From Streptosporangium nondiastaticum (GTDB lineage Bacteria; Actinomycetota; Actinomycetes; Streptomycetales; Streptomycetaceae): a stretch of 52,443 nt of DNA. The notes beneath the pieces were generated by a model. The model saw only the letters and a list, made by a program, of their open reading frames with translations. It was not told the DNA's origin and searched no databases. How positions within the stretch are numbered: position 1 is the stretch's first letter; the number at the start of each line of letters is the position of its first letter. This document shows positions 18,259-24,482 of the stretch, piece by piece. The position numbers and the translations under genes are program-made. The DNA is taken from assembly GCF_003011965.1 (NCBI RefSeq), contig NZ_PXWG01000039.1, forward strand, positions 1 to 52,443, in the 5' to 3' direction.

Positions 18259-18747
18259 ATGAGTTCCGGGAGTTCTGGCGAACAGCAGTCAGCGCAGCAG
18301 CCGCAGCCGCAGCCGCAGCCGAACCAAGCGACAGCCGGCGGGGTGGGCGGCGGCCAGGGGATGGCGAGCTCCGCCGGCGACAAGCAGCGGGCGGCGTCGT
18401 ACATAGAGCAGCATCTGCTGCCGGACACCAGGGCTGCCGGCCGCATCGGCGAAGGCGGCGGCCCGGTTCAGCCACCACTGGTCGCGGGGGCCGCACGGTC
18501 GAGCCTGCTGAAGCCGGACACGGGGTTGAAAGGGCTGTCCGCTTGGGCCGCGGACAAAGGGCTGTCGGAGGCGATGGCGGTCTGGCAGGGACAGACGAAC
18601 GGCCTGTTGAACCGGCTGAACCGCGAGCTGGACGCGCTGCGCGGCACGAACACCCTCTTCCGAGGTCAGGACGTCGCCATCGGGGAGCAATTCGGCTCGA
18701 CGAGAGGGACGCAGAGCCCGTCCCGCAGCCGAATAAACGAATGGTGA
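18259..18747 (+). CDS. WXG100-like type VII secretion-associated protein with Q/P-rich N-terminus
   Basis: A 162-residue protein with no signal peptide or membrane segment. Residues 8-22 are Gln/Pro repeats. The C-terminal half, around residues 115-145 (N-R-L-N-R-E-L-D-A-L-R-G-T-N-T-L-F, then D-V-A-I-G-E-Q-F), looks like the second helix and tail of ESAT-6/WXG100 proteins from streptomycetes. A W-Q-G triplet, matching W-x-G, is at about residue 112. The next gene, encoding a larger WXG-bearing protein, follows after 18 bases, so the two may form a heterodimer. The family relationship is my pattern-level judgement and no enzymatic role is apparent. A G-run (18246-18252) provides the ribosome-binding site. 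Confidence 0.6.
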   Translation: MSSGSSGEQQSAQQPQPQPQPNQATAGGVGGGQGMASSAGDKQRAASYIEQHLLPDTRAAGRIGEGGGPVQPPLVAGAARSSLLKPDTGLKGLSAWAADKGLSEAMAVWQGQTNGLLNRLNRELDALRGTNTLFRGQDVAIGEQFGSTRGTQSPSRSRINEW

Positions 18748-18765
18748 CGGGTGGGGAGGGGGAGC

Positions 18766-20055
18766 ATGCCGCTGAGTTATGAAGACGTGACGACAGCCGA
18801 CTTGGCGCCACTGCTGGGCGCATCCGAGATGTGGCAGAAGATGGGAGAGCGCTTCGGCGAGCTCAAGGGCCATTACGAAGCACACGTCCAACGTGCCCTG
18901 GCCAATGGCAACTGGCAGGGGCTGGCCCTAGCCGCACATCAGAGCAGCGCTGCGTTCACCGCCTCCGAGTACGCCGCGGCCAAGGCAGAAGCACTGGCCG
19001 TCGCGAGCCTGCTGAAGCAAGCGCATACCGAGCTCTCCCGGCTGCAGAAAGCAGTGAAGGACCTGGTCGCCGACGCCAAGGCGAAGGACTACAAGGTCGA
19101 CGACTCGGGCAAGGCCGTATACGTCGGCTTCGACAAGCTGTCCGCACAGGAGAAGCAGGCCCTCCAGCACGACCCGGACTATCCCCGGGCGGTGGCCGAC
19201 GCCCAGCAGAAGGCACAGGAATGGACCGACAGCATCGCGAAGGCGGTCCAGGCCGTTGATGAGGCCGACCAGAGCATCCGCCGGGCGCTGACACGCGCGG
19301 CGGGCTTCGGCGGATTCAACGCGGACGCCGAGGGCGACTTGACCAAGGCGGGAGTGCCGGAGGCCCGCGCTACGACAACCGACGGGTGGAAAGTCACGGC
19401 GACCGGGCCCGCTGCCGGTTCCTCTGCGACCGGCAGCCCCTCATACGGCAAGGAGAGCAGGTTCAAGGCATACGGCGACCTGGGCCACGTGACCGCGCAG
19501 AGATCGCTCACCGACGGGCCTGCGGATGTGTCGGTGACCGCCGACGCCTATGCGGGGTCAAGGGCAACAGCGAACTACGGCTTCAGCGACAAGGGCGTCA
19601 GCGCCGCCGCCGAGATGTCCTGGGGAGGGCGGGGCATGATCGAAGTACGCGAAGACAGCGGACATATCCCCCTCTATCTGCGAGCTGACGGATTCGTCGG
19701 TGAAGAGGCCGGAGTCAGCGCCAAGGCGACCAAGAAGGAGGGCAGCGTAGGCGCGAAGGCATTCGGGGGAGCGAAGGGTGGCGTGGCCGGTGGCTTCGAG
19801 TTCGCCGGCATCGGCATCGGCGGAACGGCCGAGGGGTGGGCCGGCTCCGGCGCGGAGGGCAAGCTCGGCTACCAGAAGGACGACAAGACCGGCAAGTGGA
19901 AGATCGGCGGCAAAGCAGGTGTCGCGGCGCCGCTCGGCGGCGCCTTGGGAGTCGAGATCACCGTCGATCCGGACAAGTTCGGCAAAACCGTCGGCCATGC
20001 GGCTGAGGCGATCGGTGCCGGCTCCATCAAGAACGCCGTCAGCAACTGGTTCTGA
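18766..20055 (+). CDS. putative type VII secretion effector: WXG-like helical N-domain plus glycine-rich C-domain
   Basis: A 429-residue protein. Residues 1-180 are helical, with N-G-N-W-Q-G near 50 (a W-x-G turn) and a long Ala/Lys/Glu-rich coiled region, similar to LXG/WXG secretion domains. Residues 230-420 are quasi-repeated and rich in Gly, Ala and aromatic residues (A-Y-A-G-S-R-A-T-A-N-Y-G-F; G-I-G-I-G-G-T-A-E-G-W-A-G). They end in V-E-I-T-V-D-P-D-K-F-G-K-T-V-G-H-A-A-E-A-I. This layout fits a secreted effector with a membrane-active or beta-rich tail, but I recognise no catalytic motif. The frame also offers GTG 18751; I prefer ATG 18766 after a strong GGGGAGGGGGA site. Two small genes follow that could encode chaperone or immunity proteins. 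Confidence 0.62.
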   Translation: MPLSYEDVTTADLAPLLGASEMWQKMGERFGELKGHYEAHVQRALANGNWQGLALAAHQSSAAFTASEYAAAKAEALAVASLLKQAHTELSRLQKAVKDLVADAKAKDYKVDDSGKAVYVGFDKLSAQEKQALQHDPDYPRAVADAQQKAQEWTDSIAKAVQAVDEADQSIRRALTRAAGFGGFNADAEGDLTKAGVPEARATTTDGWKVTATGPAAGSSATGSPSYGKESRFKAYGDLGHVTAQRSLTDGPADVSVTADAYAGSRATANYGFSDKGVSAAAEMSWGGRGMIEVREDSGHIPLYLRADGFVGEEAGVSAKATKKEGSVGAKAFGGAKGGVAGGFEFAGIGIGGTAEGWAGSGAEGKLGYQKDDKTGKWKIGGKAGVAAPLGGALGVEITVDPDKFGKTVGHAAEAIGAGSIKNAVSNWF

Positions 20056-20084
20056 TGCGTTCCCCTGTGAAAGGAGGCCGTGAA

Positions 20085-20582
20085 ATGGCCGCAACACTGC
20101 CGGTGCCGATCGAATTCCACCTGCCTGAGGGCTGGCTCCCAGTCGATCCGGACACGATCGGGGCCACTGGCGTGGCCTTTGCTGCGGTGCATCCGCAGCC
20201 GGACGGCGGGTTCACTGCCAACATCACCATCGATGGTGAGTACCGGCCGGACGCGGCGGCACTGGCCCAGATCGCCGACGAATCGGTACGGCGCTTGGGA
20301 GAGTTCGCCGAGTCAGTGACAGTGACCGCTCGGCACGAGGTCGGCTCCCCGGATGCACCCGCCCTGACTCAGCGGCTGACCTTCGCAGCGGAGGCTGGTG
20401 CCGCACGCCGCGACCTTGTCCAGTCCCAGGTGTACTTGTCCGTACTGGACGTCGCGGACCCCCGCCGACGGGCGGTGGTCCGGCTGGCCCTGACGGCCAC
20501 CGCGCTCCAGCACGGCACCGTTCTTGCCGAATTCCAGGACTTCGTACGCACAGTGGGCCTGAGCGCCGGGGCGGAGGCTTAG
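20085..20582 (+). CDS. small soluble protein, LpqN/DUF1795-like, effector-linked
   Basis: A 165-residue protein without signal peptide. The opening P-I-E-F-H-L-P-E-G-W-L-P-V-D-P and the alternating strand pattern resemble the LpqN/DUF1795 (Mog1/PsbP-like) fold, seen in chaperones, lipoproteins and immunity proteins near secretion loci. I start it at ATG 20085, 7 bases after a perfect AAAGGAGG (20070-20077). It lies 29 bases after the putative effector and its stop TAG nearly touches the next start (20585), so the three genes are probably one operon. An immunity or secretion-chaperone role is inferred from position only. Confidence 0.55.
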   Translation: MAATLPVPIEFHLPEGWLPVDPDTIGATGVAFAAVHPQPDGGFTANITIDGEYRPDAAALAQIADESVRRLGEFAESVTVTARHEVGSPDAPALTQRLTFAAEAGAARRDLVQSQVYLSVLDVADPRRRAVVRLALTATALQHGTVLAEFQDFVRTVGLSAGAEA

Positions 20583-20584
20583 TG

Positions 20585-21073
20585 ATGGGCCGGCTCCAGG
20601 ACAAATGGCTCGGCACCAGATACCCCGACAACGACGTCGTACCGCTTTCCGCCGCGGAGGTCCGGAACGCGCTCCTCACCATCAACGGCCCTCGCGTGCC
20701 GTTCCGCATACGCGATGCCGGCCCCACGGAGAACGCCGACGTGGTGGCGGAGTGGTGGTTCCGGACGACCGGTCTCGACGACGACATGCCCCGCCGGCAA
20801 GAGGAGCACAGACTCAGGATCCGGATGCGCCTGGACCCGTCAGGGCGTGAGGTGCGGTTCATCCAGGAGAAATGGTCTTCCGCCGGTGGCGGGCCGCACA
20901 TGCAGCACGCGTACCGTCGTGGGCGATCATTCACGGTGGAGTGGAAATACGAGCGGGGGCCCGACGGCCGTCGACGCAAAGTCACGACGTTGGACACGCG
21001 CGACGTGAAAAGGGCTCTGCAGAAGGCGACTCTCAGCTCAGGGTGGATCTGGCGCGGAGTGTCCCAGCTGTAA
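20585..21073 (+). CDS. hypothetical basic protein, last gene of the effector operon
   Basis: A 162-residue protein I cannot assign to a family. It is rich in Arg and Trp, mixed charge, without membrane segments or signal peptide. Visible elements include A-E-W-W-F-R-T-T-G-L-D-D-D near residue 55, R-F-I-Q-E-K-W near 95 and E-W-K-Y-E-R-G-P-D-G-R-R near 120. The start ATG at 20585 is 2 bases after the previous stop; GTG 20582, overlapping that stop, is the alternative. It ends 5 bases before the stop of the convergent mycosin gene. Position suggests an immunity protein or chaperone for the 18766 protein, without sequence proof. Confidence 0.55.
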   Translation: MGRLQDKWLGTRYPDNDVVPLSAAEVRNALLTINGPRVPFRIRDAGPTENADVVAEWWFRTTGLDDDMPRRQEEHRLRIRMRLDPSGREVRFIQEKWSSAGGGPHMQHAYRRGRSFTVEWKYERGPDGRRRKVTTLDTRDVKRALQKATLSSGWIWRGVSQL

Positions 21074-21078
21074 CCGGT

Positions 21079-22257
21079 CTATGGGCGTTTGCGGCGGCGG
21101 TTAAGGACAATGGGAGTGGCGATCGCCGCCCCCACCACGACTGCGGCTCCGGCGCCGAGAGCGATCCATTTGGTGGGGGTGCCGCCGCCGTTGTTCGCCG
21201 AAGCGTCGGTACCGGAATGCTTCGAAAGGTTGTCGGCGGTGTCCTGACCGTCACCACTCTTCGGACTCTGCGCAGGCGCCGGCCCCGGAAGGGGGTTCAC
21301 GTCAGCCGGGCCCGGGTCGCCCGGATCCTTGAGGGCGATGCGGGGGCGGACGGCGCCGTAGCCGACGTAGTCGTTGCGCTTTTCGGCTGTGCCGGTGCCG
21401 CCGGCGGTGTTGATGAGGACGCGGGTGACTTGGTTGGCGGTCCAGGTGGGGTGGACGGACCAGATCAGGGCGGCGGAGGCGGAGGCGAGGGCCGTGGCAT
21501 CGCTGGTGCCATTGCCTCGGCAGAGTTCAGTACCGCCCGCGCAGGCCGCGTACATATCTGTGCCTGGTGCAGACAAATCCACCTGGGGGCCGTGCTGCGA
21601 CCAACTCGCTGCGGCACCTTCCTGATCAACGCCAGCTACGCCGATGACGCCCGGGTATGCGGCGGGGTACTCCACCACGTTGCCCTTGTCACCCGAGTTA
21701 CCAGCCGCAGCGAAGATCATCTTTCCCTTGCTCAAGGCATAGGAGATGGCCTTCTCCTCTTCCTCATCGCCTGGGCCACCCAGCGAAATATTGATGATCT
21801 TTGCATCAGACTCCGCCGCGTAGTGGAGTGCGTCGACCATCGACTTCGTGCCATCCAAAGCGGTCCCTTTCTGCCTCACTCGGATAGGAAGGATCTTCGC
21901 CCCAGGAGCCAGGCCGTAGGAGCCTGTAACCCGTCCTCTCTTTCCCGTTCCGGCAATGAGGGCCGCCATCTTGCTGCCGTGGCCTTCGGTATCCGTGCGT
22001 GCGTCGTCCGGCTGCCCTGAGAAGTTCTTCCCTTCGAGTACCTGGCCTTGAAGGTCGGGCAGGCTCGCATCGACTCCGGTGTCGATCACAGCCACTGCGA
22101 TCCCGGCGCCGGTACTCGTCTCCCACATCTCCTCTGCGTGCATCACATCCAGATGCCACTGGCGGGAGCGGACGGTGTCGGCGTGAGCTGGCGAGGCCGC
22201 CACCCCAGTCACGATTAGCGTGACGAGCAAAGAAGCAACGACACGAGTACTGCGCAT
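21079..22257 (-). CDS. type VII secretion-associated subtilisin-like serine protease (mycosin)
   Basis: A 392-residue S8 protease. A signal peptide covers about residues 1-26 (ending P-A-H-A). The catalytic triad is Asp in V-I-D-T-G-V-D, His in G-H-G-S-K-M-A-A-L-I-A-G, and Ser in G-T-S-D-A-T-A-L-A-S. The oxyanion Asn is in A-A-G-N-S-G. A Pro/Ser/Asp-rich linker precedes a C-terminal membrane helix (about 362-382) and R-R-R-K-R, the mycosin topology. The Ser motif reads GTS-D-A-T instead of the usual GTS-M/F/x-A. I start it at ATG 22257; a TTG at 22278 overlaps the upstream gene. Mycosins belong to ESX/type VII systems and may process or stabilise substrates. Confidence 0.88.
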   Translation of the reverse strand: MRSTRVVASLLVTLIVTGVAASPAHADTVRSRQWHLDVMHAEEMWETSTGAGIAVAVIDTGVDASLPDLQGQVLEGKNFSGQPDDARTDTEGHGSKMAALIAGTGKRGRVTGSYGLAPGAKILPIRVRQKGTALDGTKSMVDALHYAAESDAKIINISLGGPGDEEEEKAISYALSKGKMIFAAAGNSGDKGNVVEYPAAYPGVIGVAGVDQEGAAASWSQHGPQVDLSAPGTDMYAACAGGTELCRGNGTSDATALASASAALIWSVHPTWTANQVTRVLINTAGGTGTAEKRNDYVGYGAVRPRIALKDPGDPGPADVNPLPGPAPAQSPKSGDGQDTADNLSKHSGTDASANNGGGTPTKWIALGAGAAVVVGAAIATPIVLNRRRKRP

Positions 22258-22270
22258 GTGGATGGGCCCT

Positions 22271-23869
22271 CTACTCAATCACCGGTGGCACAACGCGCTT
22301 GTTGTCCTGGTTCCAGGTCTCCTCATCTTCGACCAGGTAGTCGGGGCGTCGACCGCCAGACCGCCCCTCCGGAGCGGCGCCACCTGCCCCTGTCGCAGGC
22401 ATGAAGCCGCCCATCATCCCGGGCCGACCAGAGGCGTTGTTGCGGTTCTCCCCCGTGCCCGCGCCACGGACCAGACCAGTGCCGCCCGGAGTGAAGGCTG
22501 CACTGCCACCTCCAGGACGGCCTCCGACAATTCCACCCGGCTCCGTTGCTCTGGCTCTGCCTGCTCCGGTTCCTGGGCTACTGGCTGCAGGCCCGGGCAC
22601 ACCGCCGAAACCCGTACCGGGGACCATGGGCGGTCGGGTCTGCCCCTGCCGCGGGGAGGGTTCCGTACCGAATACCGGAACCCGTCCCGGGTTCTGGGTC
22701 GGCACAGACGATCCACGCGGCGTGCGGCGGCCACCGACGATGCCATCGCGCGGCACGTTCGGCAGCCGAATGTCCGGACGGCGGCTGGTACCAGGCCCGG
22801 CCTCTGGAGCCGGAATCCTGGGGGTCGGCCGCCCGCTCCGATCAGGAATTGGCCTTCCCGGGCGGCGGTCCGTATCGGGACGCCCTTCAGACCCAGGCCA
22901 GTTGGGTACAGGGATATGCGGCACGGGAATCTGCGTCTTCCCGGCATCCGGCGGTGTGACCAGATGCCGTTCCGGCTGCGGAACTGTCACACGCGGGGGT
23001 GCGTCAACGCCGCCGGAGAGATCGAGTTCCGGCCGCCGAACCAGCCGTTCCGCAGGTCCGGACGGCGTCGAGACGCCGCCAGAACCGCTACCAGCTGAAG
23101 CAGCGCCCACGTAGCCCGCAGGCGAGACCCTAGCCGTTGAACCCGTCGACGGCGCTCCGGCACCGTCGACAGGGAAGTCGACATACTCACTCGGATCGCT
23201 TGGCGACTTCTTGGCCGGCATCACCTTTTCCGGCATAGGCCGAAAATTAGGTCTGGGCGCCCGCAAGATCTGCGTCGCCGACTGATCGTACGACTCCGCC
23301 AGCGCCTTCATCAGCCCAGCTGCTGCCTTGTGGTTGTCATCGAGTCGCTTCTGGGCGTCGTACGCCTCCTTCTGCGTAGGGCCGCCACTCACCAGGTTGT
23401 TGCCGCCGAGAGGCTCCAGGCCGGGCATGGGGACCTTGCCCAGCGCCAGCGGATGGTTCTTCAGCCAGGCGTCGACCGTGGCCTTGTCCTGCGGCGAGTA
23501 CTTCGGCATACGTCGCGCGCTGCCCAGGTCCGTGGACGCGAAGTGCATCCACTTGTCGACCTCCTTGGCGTAATCGCTGAGCCGGAGCGTCTCATTGGCC
23601 ATGGAGTTGCCCCACCTGCGGAAGGCTTCGCCGGCCTCGCCCGACCAGACGACACCCTCGATATGTTTCTTGAGGTCGTCGCCGAGCTCCTTGATGGCCT
23701 GGGCCGCGCCCTTGAGGGTGAGGGCGACCGAGGAGACGCGGTGCTGGTCGGCGTTCTCGACCATGGCCTGGAGCTTCTCGTGCGGGATGGCGTAGAAGTT
23801 CTGGACAGGCGTGCACATCGGCAACTGTCGCGGGTCCTTGTCACTTCTGGGCAAGGCTTGGTCGGTCAC
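22271..23869 (-). CDS. large WXG100/EspB-like type VII secretion substrate
   Basis: A 532-residue protein. The N-terminal 200 residues are helical, with V-V-W-S-G-E-A-G-E-A-F-R-R-W-G (about residues 73-87) giving the W-x-G turn between two helices. Residues 205-510 are a low-complexity Pro/Gly/Arg-rich region. The final 25 residues (R-R-P-D-Y-L-V-E-D-E-E-T-W, N-K-R-V-V-P-P-V-I-E) are an acidic tail I associate with streptomycete type VII-secreted proteins. No signal peptide or membrane segment is seen. It starts at a GTG 24 bases after the smaller WXG-like gene, suggesting co-expression and pairing, and ends 13 bases before the mycosin ATG. EspB/PPE-like is the closest description. Confidence 0.75.
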   Translation of the reverse strand: MTDQALPRSDKDPRQLPMCTPVQNFYAIPHEKLQAMVENADQHRVSSVALTLKGAAQAIKELGDDLKKHIEGVVWSGEAGEAFRRWGNSMANETLRLSDYAKEVDKWMHFASTDLGSARRMPKYSPQDKATVDAWLKNHPLALGKVPMPGLEPLGGNNLVSGGPTQKEAYDAQKRLDDNHKAAAGLMKALAESYDQSATQILRAPRPNFRPMPEKVMPAKKSPSDPSEYVDFPVDGAGAPSTGSTARVSPAGYVGAASAGSGSGGVSTPSGPAERLVRRPELDLSGGVDAPPRVTVPQPERHLVTPPDAGKTQIPVPHIPVPNWPGSEGRPDTDRRPGRPIPDRSGRPTPRIPAPEAGPGTSRRPDIRLPNVPRDGIVGGRRTPRGSSVPTQNPGRVPVFGTEPSPRQGQTRPPMVPGTGFGGVPGPAASSPGTGAGRARATEPGGIVGGRPGGGSAAFTPGGTGLVRGAGTGENRNNASGRPGMMGGFMPATGAGGAAPEGRSGGRRPDYLVEDEETWNQDNKRVVPPVIE

Positions 23870-23893
23870 GGGTGCTGTGCTTCCTTCCCTCGT

Positions 23894-24373
23894 CTAGAAG
23901 TGGGTGGGCCTGCCTGATCCGTTGTTGCTGCCATCGGCGGGCAGTTCCGTACGGGGCCCCGTCCTCGACGTGTGCGGCTGCGCCGGCCCGGCATCCGGGT
24001 CGAGCTTCGGGTCGTACTGGCGCCGCATCCGCTCATGGATCGCCCAAAGCTTCTCCCGCTCCTCCGCGTCCGCGTTGGCGTAGCCTCCATGGGCTTCCAG
24101 CATGGCGTCGCCGAGTGCCTTGATCTGGTCGTTGAGGAGCTGAGAGAGCGTCACCAGGTCGGAGTGAACGGAGTAGTAGACGCCGTAGAGCGCCTCCGCA
24201 GCGCTGAATCCCTGGCCCAGGTGGGCCTGCGTCAACCCCGTGTCGGCCATCTTGCTCGGCGCCCCGTCGGATTCGTCGAGCGTCCTCAGCAGCTCATCCA
24301 CTCGGCCCTTGAACTTCTTCAGCGAGGCCAGTTCGGCTGCGAAGCCCCCCTGGGGCGATGCCTGCTCAGTCAC
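23894..24373 (-). CDS. small WXG100-like partner protein
   Basis: A 159-residue, mostly helical protein beginning T-E-Q-A-S-P-Q-G-G-F-A-A-E-L. The first 105 residues look like a helical hairpin of the ESAT-6/WXG100 class (F-S-A-A-E-A-L-Y-G-V-Y-Y-S-V-H-S-D-L, then Q-I-K-A-L-G-D-A-M). The family-like stretch H-G-G-Y-A-N-A-D-A-E-E-R-E-K-L-W near 95-110 is followed by a Pro/Asp-rich tail. A strict W-x-G is absent. The GTG start follows GAAGAGG. It is the promoter-proximal gene of the minus operon (this gene, the EspB-like gene, mycosin), whose promoter region carries two palindromes. It probably forms a secretion heterodimer with the 22271 product. Confidence 0.68.
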   Translation of the reverse strand: MTEQASPQGGFAAELASLKKFKGRVDELLRTLDESDGAPSKMADTGLTQAHLGQGFSAAEALYGVYYSVHSDLVTLSQLLNDQIKALGDAMLEAHGGYANADAEEREKLWAIHERMRRQYDPKLDPDAGPAQPHTSRTGPRTELPADGSNNGSGRPTHF

Positions 24374-24426
24374 GTGCGCCTCTTCACTGCCTTCCCCACC
24401 CCGCGGCCGCCCGTCAACCCTCGGCC

Positions 24427-24438
24427 GTCACATGTGAC
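24427..24438. promoter_or_regulatory. 12-bp perfect palindrome downstream of -10 in the WXG operon promoter
   Basis: GTCACATGTGAC is fully self-complementary. It lies just downstream of the predicted -10, between it and the GTG start at 24373, over the expected transcription start region, where a repressor could act. Confidence 0.55.
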
Positions 24439-24441
24439 TTC

Positions 24442-24471
24442 ACGCTACACACTACTGCCAGGCAGTGACAT
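24442..24471 (-). promoter_or_regulatory. candidate promoter of the WXG/mycosin operon with spacer palindrome
   Basis: On the minus strand ATGTCA (24466-24471) and TAGCGT (24442-24447) are separated by 18 bases. The spacer region contains ACTGCC-A-GGCAGT (24454-24466), a perfect 13-base odd palindrome between the hexamers. Together with the palindrome at 24427-24438 this suggests tight regulation. The hexamer matches are moderate. Confidence 0.5.
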
Positions 24472-24482
24472 TCACATAAGGA

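Noticed and set aside
17222..24482. Integrated element using tRNA-Cys as attachment site
   Set aside because: I found no integrase and no second copy of the tRNA 3' end on the right side of the block, so insertion at the tRNA remains only a possibility.
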